Assembly: GCF_014898095.1 (NCBI RefSeq)
Contig: NZ_CP062946.1
Location: 868,001-932,000 of the forward strand
Length of the DNA: 64,000 bases
DNA from: Thalassotalea sp. LPB0316
GTDB lineage: Bacteria > Pseudomonadota > Gammaproteobacteria > Enterobacterales > Alteromonadaceae
Direction: 5' to 3'
The stretch's first letter is position 1; every line of letters begins with the position of its first letter. Both the position numbers and the translations under genes were made by a program. Positions 45,910 to 55,990 of the stretch are shown one piece after another. A model generated the notes under the pieces. It made no database searches, was not told the DNA's origin, and saw nothing but the letters and a program-made list of their open reading frames with translations.

Positions 45910-48900
45910 ATGAAGTTACCTTTAATCGCATTAAAAAATGCCCAGTTTACGGTGACAGTTATCGTATTGATGGTACTGCTTGGCTTAGTTTCATACCTGA
46001 CTATGCCGCGCTCGGAAGATCCGCAATTTGATATGCCGATAACGCTACTTGAGATTGTATACCCAGGTGCATCACCCGCTGATATTGAAACCTTAGTGGT
46101 TGATCCCATCGAAGCCTCTTTTGCTGAAATAGAAAATATAAAGAAGATTGAATCGCAAATTAAAAATGATGGCGCTCGTATTGAAGTGACGTTCATTTAT
46201 GGCGTTGATGCCGATCTTTCGTATGATAGGATCAAACAAGCCGTCGCTGAAGTAAAGCCGACTTTGCCAGAAGGCATACAGGAACTGTTGGTCTTAAAAG
46301 CGACCCCTAAAAGTGTCGCGATTATGCAGCTCGCGTTGTGGAGTGAACCAACAGATTATAAAACCATGGAGTTTTACGCCAAGCAGTTAGAGAAAAGACT
46401 CGAAGCTATTCCGGCGGTGCGCAAATCTGATATTTGGGGCTATCCACCACAAGTTGTCGCGGTTGATTTAAACCTCGAACTGTTGCATCACTACGGTATC
46501 GGTGTCAATGATGTCAATAACGTACTCCAAGGCCGAGCACTCAATATTACGCCGGGCTTTGTTGATGCATCAACGCGGCGATTTAATGTCAATACCAGTG
46601 GTAATTTTACCGATTTAACGTCACTGCAAAATACCATTATCGTGACCAATGATGACTACGTGCTACGACTCAAAGATATTGCTCAAGTCAGCGCTGCTGA
46701 TTACGAGCCAGCATATTTAGCGTATTACGATGAAAAGCCGGTTATTTTTGTCACTGTTGAGCAACGGGAAAATACCAATATTTTTGACTTAACTCATGCC
46801 ATTGATGCCGAGATTGCCGCATTTAAAGCAACGATTCCCGATAATGTTCAAATAGAGCCACTATTTAAACAAGCACAGAGTGTTGAGTATCGAGTGAATG
46901 GCTTTTTCGATAACCTCATTCAAGGTTTGGTGCTCGTTGGCGTGATGTCGCTGTTGTTTTTGGGCTTACGTGAGGCGCTAGTGGTCGTTTCGGTCATTCC
47001 CCTTAGTTTTATGATCGCAATTGGCTGGTTAGATCTCAGTGGCTTTGGTTTGCAGCAGATGTCGATTGTCGGCTTGATCATAGCGCTGGGCTTATTAGTT
47101 GATAATGCGATTGTTGTGACTGAGAGTATTCATCGAGAAATGCCAAAGCATAGCGATAAGCTAACGGCATCTGCTCAAGGTGCTAGTATCGTTGGTTGGG
47201 CTATTACCAGTGGTACCATTACCACCATGTTCGCTTTTCTACCGATGCTGATGCTCAATAGCTCAACCGGTGATTTTCTCCGTTCAATGCCTGTAACTGT
47301 AGTGCTAGTACTACTCGCCTCGCTGTTATTGGCTTTGACGTTAACACCGCTACTTGCTCGTTTAACCTTTAGTCAAAAGCCTAGCAAAATTAAAACGTTA
47401 CAAGTGTATTTGAATCGTTTTGCTGAAAAAATTTACGCACCGATCCTGGTTGTACTGATTCGCTTTAAATATGTTGTTTTAGCGTTGGCCATGATGATAC
47501 TAGTCGGGATGTTTTCAGTATTTGGTCAAGTAGGGGTGAGCCTGTTTCCAAAAGCTGAAAAGCCGATGGTCATGGTAGATGTTGAAATGCCAGCTAATAC
47601 GGCGCTCAGCGCGACTAATGAAGTCATGCAAGATGTTGCCAAATATATTGGCGAGTTCGATTTTGTTGAAAGTGTTGGCTTAAACGTTGGTAGTGCTAAC
47701 CCACGGATTTATTACAATCAAGTACCGAAACGCGGTGTTTCTAAGTATGGTCAAATGGTGGTGGTGCTCAATGATTACCAAGAGCAAACCATGAGCCAGT
47801 TTGTTGCAGATCTGCGCCAAGAATTTAACCGTTGGCACCAAGCAAAAATTACCGTTAACGAATTCACTCAAGGGCCAGTAACCGATAAGCCGATTACTGT
47901 GCGCTTGATGGGCGAAAATTTAACTGACTTAGAAAAGGTCGCCAAGGATGTCGAAGCTTTTATGATAAAGCAGCAAGGCATGATCAATGTTGATAACCCG
48001 ATTGGTGAAGCAAACACCATAGTGAGTATGGGCATTGATTATGAAAAGGCGGGTTTGGCAAACGTTAACATTCAAGCGCTAGATATGACATTGCAAACGA
48101 TATTGTCAGGCGCTTTTGTTGGCTGGTTTAATGATGACAATGGTGAGAGCTATCCGATTGTTGTGCGCAATCAATCGCCTGAAGTTGAGAGCTTTGATCA
48201 GGTTTACATCAGTAATATGCGCAATGAGTTACTACCACTCAATCAAGTGGTCAACGTACAGCTAATGCAAGGCCAACCAGAGTTTTTTCACTATCAGAAA
48301 TTGCGCATGGCCAAAGTCTCCGCCGATGCTGATTTGGGCTACTCTATCAATGAGTTAACACTGCAGGTTGTCGATTATCTCGATAATTACGATTTACCCA
48401 TTGGCATTAGCTACAACTTAGGTGGAGAAGAGGAATCAAGGCAAGAAAACTTTGCCGGTTTGTCACAAATTTTATTAATAACCGCTATCGGTATTTTTGC
48501 CATTTTGGTGTTGCAGTTTAAATCGATTCTTCAGCCAATGATCATTTTTACTTCAATCCCATTTGCTATTGCTGGTTCTGCGATTGGTTTGTTTATCACG
48601 GGTAGTTCATTCTCGATGATGGCCTTTATTGGATTGATTAGTTTATTTGGTATTGTCGTTAACAACGCGATTATTTTAATTGATACTGCCAACCGAAATT
48701 TACTTAGTGAAACCAACAAAGTGACAGCAATAACGCAGGCAAGTGCTACCCGTTTTACGCCGATTTTACTTACCACGTTAACCACAATAGGTGGTTTACT
48801 GCCTTTGACCTTGTTTGGTGGCAGTTTATGGCAGCCATTGGGCATAGTTATCATCTCGGGGTTATGTGTATCAGCCTTATCGAGTTTCTTCCTTGTACCG

Positions 48901-48945
48901 GTATTAACGGAGCTCTTTACTAAAGCGAAACAACTGGACGAATAA
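45910..48945 (+). CDS. RND efflux transporter permease (AcrB-like)
   Basis: The 1011-residue protein has 12 membrane segments and two large periplasmic loops, the classical HAE-RND plan. The proton-relay region in the fourth segment reads 'LGLLVDNAIVVTES', with one Asp followed by Asn where AcrB has Asp-Asp; this is common in the subclass with short adaptors. It probably exports drugs or lipids. Its stop TAA is followed at once by the prsK start ATG, so the efflux pair and the two-component system appear to share a transcript. Confidence 0.93.
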   Translation: MKLPLIALKNAQFTVTVIVLMVLLGLVSYLTMPRSEDPQFDMPITLLEIVYPGASPADIETLVVDPIEASFAEIENIKKIESQIKNDGARIEVTFIYGVDADLSYDRIKQAVAEVKPTLPEGIQELLVLKATPKSVAIMQLALWSEPTDYKTMEFYAKQLEKRLEAIPAVRKSDIWGYPPQVVAVDLNLELLHHYGIGVNDVNNVLQGRALNITPGFVDASTRRFNVNTSGNFTDLTSLQNTIIVTNDDYVLRLKDIAQVSAADYEPAYLAYYDEKPVIFVTVEQRENTNIFDLTHAIDAEIAAFKATIPDNVQIEPLFKQAQSVEYRVNGFFDNLIQGLVLVGVMSLLFLGLREALVVVSVIPLSFMIAIGWLDLSGFGLQQMSIVGLIIALGLLVDNAIVVTESIHREMPKHSDKLTASAQGASIVGWAITSGTITTMFAFLPMLMLNSSTGDFLRSMPVTVVLVLLASLLLALTLTPLLARLTFSQKPSKIKTLQVYLNRFAEKIYAPILVVLIRFKYVVLALAMMILVGMFSVFGQVGVSLFPKAEKPMVMVDVEMPANTALSATNEVMQDVAKYIGEFDFVESVGLNVGSANPRIYYNQVPKRGVSKYGQMVVVLNDYQEQTMSQFVADLRQEFNRWHQAKITVNEFTQGPVTDKPITVRLMGENLTDLEKVAKDVEAFMIKQQGMINVDNPIGEANTIVSMGIDYEKAGLANVNIQALDMTLQTILSGAFVGWFNDDNGESYPIVVRNQSPEVESFDQVYISNMRNELLPLNQVVNVQLMQGQPEFFHYQKLRMAKVSADADLGYSINELTLQVVDYLDNYDLPIGISYNLGGEEESRQENFAGLSQILLITAIGIFAILVLQFKSILQPMIIFTSIPFAIAGSAIGLFITGSSFSMMAFIGLISLFGIVVNNAIILIDTANRNLLSETNKVTAITQASATRFTPILLTTLTTIGGLLPLTLFGGSLWQPLGIVIISGLCVSALSSFFLVPVLTELFTKAKQLDE

Positions 48946-50991
48946 ATGGAGTATGTAGGATTTATTGGCTACGCCCTAGCTGGCTTGGCCTATGTGGTTT
49001 TTGCCTTGTTGCTGTTTGCTGCGCGCAATAATAGTTTATTGGCTCGTTGGTTAATTGGCTGTGTGTTGGTGACCGCAACCGCTAATATTGTTGCCGCTAG
49101 CCAAGTGGAATTTGGCTTTAGTTTGTTGTGGGTTATGGCAATTGATACGGTTAAAATTGCCTGTTGGGCGGTACTGATTTTATCGTGCAATATCGAGTAC
49201 AAGTCATTTAAAGAGCTACTCACTAATCATTATGTAAAACAGTATTTGTTGGTGTGGTCGAGTTTGAGTTTGGCAAGTTACCTTGGTGTTTACTTCGGGT
49301 TGTCGACCAAGTATCTGTTCTTGTTGTTTATCATGCTCAACTTATGGAGTTTAGTACTGCTAGAGCAGCTTTATCGGAGCTCTACCGGTGAAGTTCGCTG
49401 GGCTATTTGGCCTTTAGTTATTGCGATAGCTGGCGTTTCACTGTTTGATTTTGTCTTGTACGCGCAAGCTTCCATGTTAGGACAATTAGACTTTGATTAT
49501 TGGTATAGCCGAGGGTTTATTGCAGTCATCGTTGCGCCGTTATTGTTAATTAGTACACGCCGTGTGCAAAATGGCCAAGTGCGAGTATTCGTCTCGCGCA
49601 ACGTGGTGTTTTACTCCTCAATGCTACTGATTGCTGGCTTGTACTTGTTGATAATGGCTTTTGCCGGTTATGCAATTAACTACTTTGGCGGAGAGTGGGG
49701 GACATTAGTTTCTGTTTCATTCTTGATGCTGGGCGGGGTTGTTTTAGCGGCCTTATTGATGACCGAAAGCTTGCGCAAACAAGTAAAAGTTTTTATCGCG
49801 AAAAACTTTTTTGCCAATAAATATGAATATCGTGAAGAGTGGTTAGAGCTAATAGAGCAGCTTGAAACGACCAGTGCTGAATCAGCTCACCAAATGGCGT
49901 CACAAATTATGATGGCGAAGTTTCAAGCGAAGTCTTGTGCGTTAATCAAAGATAATAGTGTGCATTTTGGCGAGATAAAATTTACCCATAATTGGTCAAT
50001 CAACGAACAAGAGGTTACCGAATTTCAAGAGCAATACAGTCTTGTCGTAAGTTTTGTTAAGCAAAATCAGTGGTTGATAGATCTGGCGGAATATAAAAAA
50101 TCACCAAATCTTTATCAAGGCTTGGTTTTAGATTGCACATGGTGCGAAAAACAAGGCATTGAGCTCATTATTCCCCTGTTTATCGGTAAAGCTTTTTATG
50201 GCGTTTTCCTCATTGGTGGTCGCAAAGAGCCTAAACCGTTAAATTGGGAAGATAGAGATTTGATTTTTGCGATTTCAAAGCAACTGATCAATTACATATC
50301 ATTGCATGAGGCGAATGATAGATTAGCTGAATCAAGGCAGTTTGATGCTTTCAACCGCATGTCAGCTTTTCTTGTACACGATTTGAAAAATGTTCAGGCC
50401 CAGCTTGCATTAATTAATGCTAATGCCAAACGGCATAGAGATAATCCAGAGTTTATTGATGATGTTTTTGAAACGATAGACTCTGCAACTTCTCGCTTAG
50501 ATAAAATGCTGTATCAATTGCGAAACAAGCAAGTTCTGTCATCAAAACAAGGTTATGTAGAGTTGAATCAATTGGTATCGTCGGTGGTTGAACAATGTAA
50601 TGTTAGAAAGCCCGAGGTACTCTTTGAACCCGTTACTGATGTTAAAACCTTTATCGATGGCGAGACAATGCACTCAGTGCTCAATCACTTAATTCAGAAC
50701 GCACAGGAAGCGTCTGAAGTTGACCAAAAAGTTAATGTGATGTTGCGTCAAGACAGTGATATAGTAGAAATTGTTATATCCGATTCAGGTTGTGGTATGA
50801 CGGAAAGCTTCATTGAAAAGCGCTTATTCAAACCTTTTGATACCACTAAAGGAAATGCTGGTATGGGGATTGGAGTGTATGAAGCGAAGCAATTTATCGA
50901 ATCACTCTCAGGGCGGCTTTCAGTAACCAGTCGGCCAGGTGAGGGGAGTCAGTTCACGTTGCGGTTCCCATTGATAACGAAAGAAGAATAA
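48946..50991 (+). CDS. prsK: PEP-CTERM/XrtA system histidine kinase PrsK
   Basis: The 681-residue protein has an N-terminal region of about eight membrane segments (residues 1-280), a GAF-like domain (about 300-450) and a kinase core. The H-box is 'FLVHDLKNVQAQLALINANA', the N-box 'HLIQNAQEASEV', and G-boxes 'SDSGCGMTESF' and 'GNAGMGIGVYEAKQ'. This plan is that of PrsK, the sensor kinase found with PEP-CTERM/exosortase genes. It should phosphorylate PrsR, encoded 33 bases downstream. The signal is unknown. Confidence 0.92.
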   Translation: MEYVGFIGYALAGLAYVVFALLLFAARNNSLLARWLIGCVLVTATANIVAASQVEFGFSLLWVMAIDTVKIACWAVLILSCNIEYKSFKELLTNHYVKQYLLVWSSLSLASYLGVYFGLSTKYLFLLFIMLNLWSLVLLEQLYRSSTGEVRWAIWPLVIAIAGVSLFDFVLYAQASMLGQLDFDYWYSRGFIAVIVAPLLLISTRRVQNGQVRVFVSRNVVFYSSMLLIAGLYLLIMAFAGYAINYFGGEWGTLVSVSFLMLGGVVLAALLMTESLRKQVKVFIAKNFFANKYEYREEWLELIEQLETTSAESAHQMASQIMMAKFQAKSCALIKDNSVHFGEIKFTHNWSINEQEVTEFQEQYSLVVSFVKQNQWLIDLAEYKKSPNLYQGLVLDCTWCEKQGIELIIPLFIGKAFYGVFLIGGRKEPKPLNWEDRDLIFAISKQLINYISLHEANDRLAESRQFDAFNRMSAFLVHDLKNVQAQLALINANAKRHRDNPEFIDDVFETIDSATSRLDKMLYQLRNKQVLSSKQGYVELNQLVSSVVEQCNVRKPEVLFEPVTDVKTFIDGETMHSVLNHLIQNAQEASEVDQKVNVMLRQDSDIVEIVISDSGCGMTESFIEKRLFKPFDTTKGNAGMGIGVYEAKQFIESLSGRLSVTSRPGEGSQFTLRFPLITKEE

Positions 50992-51024
50992 TTTAAGAAT
51001 AATAAATAAGGTTTGTATTTGAAC

Positions 51025-52374
51025 ATGGATAAATTACTGATCGTAGATGACGACAAGGGTATTCAAAAGCAGCTTAAATGGAGTTTGTCTGATTATGATG
51101 TTGTGTTAGCTGACGATCGTGAAAGTGCGATAGCCGCAGTAAGACGTTTTGAGCCAAGTGTTGTAACGTTGGACTTGGGCTTGCCACCAGATGAAGCAAA
51201 TGCCTCTGAAGGTTTGGCGTGCTTACAAGAAATATTAACTATTGCACCTCACACCAAAGTCATCGTTATTACCGGTAATGATGATCGCACGAATGCCCTT
51301 AAGGCAATAGCCGCCGGTGCCTATGACTTTTATCAAAAACCGATAGAGCAAGAAGTGATAGAAGTGATCGTTTCTCGTGCAATGTCGTTAGCTAGTATTG
51401 AAACTGAAAACAGAAAAATGCGCTCGGTAGCAGGTAGTGACATCGGGATTATTGGCAACAGTGCAGCAATAGAGCGAATGCGAATGATGGTTAAACGTAT
51501 CGCGCCAACCGCTATTACTGCGTTATTGCTAGGGGAAAGTGGTACGGGTAAAGAAGTCACAGCGAATGCCATTCATCTAGCCAGTGATCGTAAAGAAAAG
51601 CCGTTTATAGCGATCAACTGTGCATCTATTCCTGAAACTCTGTTGGAAAGTGAGCTATTTGGCTTTGAAAAAGGTGCTTTTACCGGCGCCCATAAAACGA
51701 CCAAAGGTAAAATTGAGTGCGCTGAGGGCGGTACGCTATTTTTAGATGAAATTGGAGATATGCCATTTAATCTTCAGGCAAAACTGCTGCGTTTCCTACA
51801 AGAAAAGAAAATTGAGCGTTTAGGTGGTCGCCAAGAAATTGCCGTCGATGTGCGCGTAGTTTGCGCTACGAATCAAAACCTTCAAGAGATGGTTAAAGAA
51901 AAAACCTTCCGTGAAGATTTATTTTATCGCGTAAGCGAGATTACTTTGGATATTCCGCCGCTGCGTGATAGAGATGAAGACATAATAATCCTTGCCCAGT
52001 ACTTCTTAAACCTTTATGCGCAAGAATACAATTCAAAGGCTAAAGGCTTTGCTGAGGACGCATTGAAAGCACTACGCAAATACAATTGGCCTGGTAATAT
52101 TCGAGAGTTGCAAAACAAGGTGAAAAGCTCGGTTATTATGAGTACTGGCATTCAAGTTACCGCCTTAGATCTCGGCTTTTTTGACGAAGTTGATGAAGAT
52201 TACACGCTTGATTTGAATTTGCGCTCAGTACGTGAGTCGGCCGAAACAATCGCTATCCAAAAAGCCTACGCGTTAGCAGAGGGTAACATGTCAAAGACAG
52301 CTGATTTGTTGGGCATAACTCGTCCAACACTATATAGCTTAATTGAAAAGTATGAGCTAAATATTAATAGTTAA
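51025..52374 (+). CDS. prsR: PEP-CTERM/XrtA system sigma-54-dependent response regulator PrsR
   Basis: The about 449-residue protein has a receiver domain (1-125, phospho-acceptor Asp in 'VVTLDLGLPPDEAN'). Its AAA+ domain has Walker A 'GESGTGKE', the sigma-54 contact loop 'GAFTGAHK' and Walker B 'GGTLFLDEIGDMPF'. A Fis-type helix-turn-helix ('MSKTADLLGITRPTLYSL') ends the protein. ATG 51025 is used, but TTG 51019 has a better-spaced AAGG (7 bases) and may be the true start. It is expected to activate sigma-54 promoters of PEP-CTERM genes such as that at 17524. Confidence 0.93.
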   Translation: MDKLLIVDDDKGIQKQLKWSLSDYDVVLADDRESAIAAVRRFEPSVVTLDLGLPPDEANASEGLACLQEILTIAPHTKVIVITGNDDRTNALKAIAAGAYDFYQKPIEQEVIEVIVSRAMSLASIETENRKMRSVAGSDIGIIGNSAAIERMRMMVKRIAPTAITALLLGESGTGKEVTANAIHLASDRKEKPFIAINCASIPETLLESELFGFEKGAFTGAHKTTKGKIECAEGGTLFLDEIGDMPFNLQAKLLRFLQEKKIERLGGRQEIAVDVRVVCATNQNLQEMVKEKTFREDLFYRVSEITLDIPPLRDRDEDIIILAQYFLNLYAQEYNSKAKGFAEDALKALRKYNWPGNIRELQNKVKSSVIMSTGIQVTALDLGFFDEVDEDYTLDLNLRSVRESAETIAIQKAYALAEGNMSKTADLLGITRPTLYSLIEKYELNINS

Positions 52375-52394
52375 ACTACGAGCTGTTTAATGAT

Positions 52395-52419
52395 AAAAAG
52401 TCGCATTCAGCGACTTTTT
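52395..52419. terminator. Bidirectional terminator between prsR and the glycosyltransferase
   Basis: AAAAAGTCGC-ATTCA-GCGACTTTTT, a perfect 10-base stem with A and T tails, ends both the prsR transcript and the convergent exopolysaccharide transcript. Confidence 0.9.
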
Positions 52420-53356
52420 ATTTGCCGTGAATCGTATTATATTCATCGTGTTTAATGCCAAAAAAGCCAGCTATAGTACCGATAGACGATGCAATTCTAA
52501 ATAAGCCATTAACGAACGTTGTTTTATTGAAAGTCACAGCGCCTAAAAGCAAATAACCGAGACCACGGATAAATCGAACAGCCGAGAGTGCAGATGAGCG
52601 CGCTATCGCCTTTAATACCGGTTCTTCAAACAGATGGCTTCGAGTGTAGCCGATACCAGAGCGAAACCCGCGTTTTATAAACCACTTTACATTAGCTCGA
52701 CTAGCAGGAAACTCTTCTATCACTGGTGCATCCGTATATACTGCTTTAACACCTTGCTTTAGCGCTTTAAGGGCGAAATGGTAGTCACTTGCGCCGGTCA
52801 TAGCAAAACGTTGGTCAAATAGCGGGTTAAACTTTTCGATAACCTTACGGGTAAGTAACAAATTACCTGTGTAAAATGTTGGAACCGACACCCCTTCCGA
52901 ATATGGGTTTTTACCGTAGATTAAATCAATCGCCCACGCAGGAGTACCTGCTTCACCTACAGAGATAACATGACTAGTTACAACATCGGCTTGATATTTT
53001 ACTTGTGCCGAAAGCATGTTGTTAGCCCAGTGTTCGTCACTAGGCCATTCATCATCATCAATAAAAAATAGAAACTGTTTATCAGTTGTCAAAAAATATG
53101 AGACGCACTTATTGCGCGCTGCAACAATACCGGGGGTTGATTCCGTTTGATAAGTGATGGGAAAAGGAGATAGCTCATTAACACTATCGACAACCTGTTT
53201 GGCTTCATCTTGGCAGGCGTTATCAACCACTAAAATATCAAGTGTTATCGAAGCATCGACAACTTGCTTTGTTAGTGCTGTTAGCAAACGCTCTAACCAT
53301 TCAGGTCGACGACAAGTAATAATGGCGATAGTGGCTGATTTTACCGAGTTTGTCAT
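52418..53356 (-). CDS. Glycosyltransferase family 2
   Basis: The 312-residue protein shows the GT2 fold: 'TIAIITCRRPEWLERLLTAL' at the N terminus, 'DILVVDNACQD', and the DxD-like metal motif 'FFIDDDEWPSDE'. 'GASDYHFALKALKQG' supplies the acceptor-side ED-like block. Two weak hydrophobic stretches lie near the C terminus. It is the last gene of the minus-strand exopolysaccharide operon and probably adds a sugar to the repeat unit; specificity is unknown. Confidence 0.87.
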   Translation of the reverse strand: MTNSVKSATIAIITCRRPEWLERLLTALTKQVVDASITLDILVVDNACQDEAKQVVDSVNELSPFPITYQTESTPGIVAARNKCVSYFLTTDKQFLFFIDDDEWPSDEHWANNMLSAQVKYQADVVTSHVISVGEAGTPAWAIDLIYGKNPYSEGVSVPTFYTGNLLLTRKVIEKFNPLFDQRFAMTGASDYHFALKALKQGVKAVYTDAPVIEEFPASRANVKWFIKRGFRSGIGYTRSHLFEEPVLKAIARSSALSAVRFIRGLGYLLLGAVTFNKTTFVNGLFRIASSIGTIAGFFGIKHDEYNTIHGK

Positions 53357-53370
53357 GATACGTTAACTCG

Positions 53371-54414
53371 CTATTGTGAATCGTTATTAGATTGTAGTTT
53401 GGCTAATTCATCTGACTTTTGCTTGAGTAGCTTATCAACATATCTTGCCATTTTTACTTTTTGCTTAATAGAATTATCTAGATATTCATCAAGATCTTTT
53501 AGTGTTGATAACATATGTTCAACGTTGGTATGAGTAGCAGCTTGCCCTTCGAGTTGCTTACTCGGCTCGGTACTTGGCAGGTTTTTCCCTGTCAGAGAAC
53601 CTGTAAGCTCAATTTCCATTTCCTCAGCAACTTGGGTGACGGCCTCCACGTCAATGATGTCAAGCTCTTCAAGAAAGCCAAAAAGTAGAATACGATCAAC
53701 AAAAATATTTATTTTACGCGGTACACCGAGTGTTTTTTGATGAATGACTTGGTAGACACCATCGGTAAAAACATGTGATTTTTGACAATCAGCTTGGCTT
53801 AAGCGATGGTCTATATAGTCTTTTACTTCTTCTTCGGAAAGTGGCTTTAGGTGGGCTGAAGCAATAATCCGCTGGCGGAATTGTTCCATATCAGGTGCTT
53901 GAATAATATCTTTCAACTCTTCTTGGCCGAGCAGAAAGCTCTGAATAAGCGGCTTATTATCTAATTGGAAGTTAGATAACATTCGCAACTCTTCTACTGT
54001 TTCTGAGGGTAAATTCTGTGCCTCATCTACAATTAATAGCGCTCTTTTCCCCTGACGGTGTAAGTCAATTAAAAAGGACTCAATAGCCTGTAATAATTCA
54101 GCTTTTGTTGAACCCGGCTCATGAATTTTGAACTCAGATGCTACTAATGCTAGTAACTCCTGTGGATTTAATTTAGTTGTTACTAATTGAACGGCGACAA
54201 TGTTATTGTCGTCGATGTTACTGAGCAAGTTACGAGCGATTGTTGTTTTCCCTGTGCCGATAGGGCCTGTAATAACGATAAAACCCTCGCCTTGGTCTAA
54301 ACCATATTGCAAATATGAAAGGGCACGTTGGTGATGATTTGAGGCAAAGAAAAAACGTGGATCTGGGCTTAATTGGAATGGTCTTTCTTTAAAACCATAG
54401 TAACTCTCATACAT
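53371..54414 (-). CDS. XrtA/PEP-CTERM system-associated ATPase
   Basis: The 347-residue AAA ATPase begins 'MYESYYGFKERPFQLSPDPR', the hallmark opening of the PEP-CTERM-associated ExeA-like ATPases. It has Walker A 'ITGPIGTGKTTI', Walker B 'ALLIVDEAQNLP' and a C-terminal coiled segment (about residues 290-340). The family occurs next to exosortase polysaccharide genes and may assist assembly of the export machine; its exact role is not established. It is 4 bases from the outer-membrane protein gene. Confidence 0.9.
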   Translation of the reverse strand: MYESYYGFKERPFQLSPDPRFFFASNHHQRALSYLQYGLDQGEGFIVITGPIGTGKTTIARNLLSNIDDNNIVAVQLVTTKLNPQELLALVASEFKIHEPGSTKAELLQAIESFLIDLHRQGKRALLIVDEAQNLPSETVEELRMLSNFQLDNKPLIQSFLLGQEELKDIIQAPDMEQFRQRIIASAHLKPLSEEEVKDYIDHRLSQADCQKSHVFTDGVYQVIHQKTLGVPRKINIFVDRILLFGFLEELDIIDVEAVTQVAEEMEIELTGSLTGKNLPSTEPSKQLEGQAATHTNVEHMLSTLKDLDEYLDNSIKQKVKMARYVDKLLKQKSDELAKLQSNNDSQ

Positions 54415-54418
54415 GTTG

Positions 54419-55990
54419 TTAGAAGTCCTTAACTACACTAATGTAGATGCGGCTTTCTTCATAATTAAAGCTATCTTCACTAGATTGACGGTTTATATGT
54501 GTGAGGCCTAATTTGGCATTGAGGGTTCTGTTTAACTTGCGATTGTAACTGGCAGTGTACCTGCGGTAGCGATCGAGCCTTTCAGTGTCAGTATCAATAT
54601 TATAATTGTCTTCGGTATATTCAACGTTTAAATCAAGTGTTGAATAACCACTTATTTTTCGACTCATCAGCAATCCTGCTGTGGCGTATCTGTCTGACAC
54701 CCTTGTTTCGAGGTTCTCTTTATCGCGATGATTCAGCGTCATCGTAAACGTTGTTCTAGCTAATGCTAACGTGGAATTCCAGCTAGCAACCTTATTTAAG
54801 GTAAAGCTGTTGTCCTCGATAATTTCATAATCGTTGAGCGTTATTAACCTGTAATCATCAAAGTTAAAATCATCACCGGCTTGGACATAACACTCGGTAA
54901 TATCGACAAATTCTAATGGGCACCAATAAGCGCCTTGTGGCAACAACTCATAATTATTTCGAGTAAAGCTCTCAATCTCTTCACTGTATTTTATGTCATT
55001 GGTTAGGCGTTTGTTTCTGTGCTTAATATTGAGACTATAGCTTTTACCAAAGAAGCGTTCACCATAGCTTGCGACTAGTTGTGTTCTTGATGTTGGTTGC
55101 CAGTTTACTTCAGCGTTTACATATTCTTTTTGTTCGTTACCATCGATATCAAATTGATCATCTTCAGGTTTGTTATAACTTACATCAACAAAAAGCCTTG
55201 GTTGCGCTAACCAACGAAAACCGACGCCATAGGCGTTAGATTCATATGTGTTATTGCCGGCAATATTGCCTGAATTGTCTTCGTAATAGTAGCGAATAAA
55301 TGGATTGAATTTGTATGGGGTAATCCAGCCTAGCCGAAGTTCTATCTTTTCTTGGGTGGCATCTTGGTCGTTATTTTTTATATCGCTGTAACCAATATTG
55401 GTATGCCAAAAGACATTGCGCGCTGCCTTACCGTTGTAACTTAATAGTTGTGCACTATAACCATCACGTTCACCAATACCGTCTTCTGTTGCTCGCAAAT
55501 TATAATTTGTATTAAAGTCGACTAAAAAATCGCTGTTATCAACCCTGTACTCCACGCCAGCACTGTAATTTTCAACTTGTACCGTGTCACCCGAAACTAA
55601 ATCAGCAAGTGCATTTCTTGCTCTATTTCGCGATTGGTTCTCAACCGTTGCACTTGCAGTTAGGGCGATGCCGTTGGGCCATAATAAAAAGCGACCAGAG
55701 GTATCTAGGGTTAAAAAGTCGTCATTTAGGTCACTATCGTGACTATACATCGCGTATATATTTGAGGATTTGAAGTTAAATTCACTGTTTTGTGATAGGT
55801 AATTAACGTCAAAATTTAGACCGAACTGACTTACTAGACTCGACTCTTCTTGGTTCGAGACTAAACTCACATTATCGGTAAAGTTTTCTTCAATAAAAAC
55901 TTGCGGTGTTACCTGCCAGTCACCTGCAAATACGCTCGAAGAGGTTACTAACAACCCCCAACACAGTGCTTTTTTATTTACCGTACCCAT
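54419..55990 (-). CDS. PEP-CTERM system-associated outer-membrane beta-barrel protein
   Basis: The start is taken at ATG 55990 (MGTVNKKALCWGLL), giving a signal peptide ending 'SSVFAGDW'; the earlier ATG at 56005 adds five residues from within the preceding gene. The rest is rich in alternating aromatic/polar strands ('FNFKSSNIYAMYSHDSD', 'RIYISVVKDF' at the end), a beta-barrel pattern with terminal Phe. The family is found in exosortase-A loci and is thought to form the outer-membrane secretion channel. It overlaps the tyrosine kinase gene by 17 bases. Confidence 0.88.
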   Translation of the reverse strand: MGTVNKKALCWGLLVTSSSVFAGDWQVTPQVFIEENFTDNVSLVSNQEESSLVSQFGLNFDVNYLSQNSEFNFKSSNIYAMYSHDSDLNDDFLTLDTSGRFLLWPNGIALTASATVENQSRNRARNALADLVSGDTVQVENYSAGVEYRVDNSDFLVDFNTNYNLRATEDGIGERDGYSAQLLSYNGKAARNVFWHTNIGYSDIKNNDQDATQEKIELRLGWITPYKFNPFIRYYYEDNSGNIAGNNTYESNAYGVGFRWLAQPRLFVDVSYNKPEDDQFDIDGNEQKEYVNAEVNWQPTSRTQLVASYGERFFGKSYSLNIKHRNKRLTNDIKYSEEIESFTRNNYELLPQGAYWCPLEFVDITECYVQAGDDFNFDDYRLITLNDYEIIEDNSFTLNKVASWNSTLALARTTFTMTLNHRDKENLETRVSDRYATAGLLMSRKISGYSTLDLNVEYTEDNYNIDTDTERLDRYRRYTASYNRKLNRTLNAKLGLTHINRQSSEDSFNYEESRIYISVVKDF

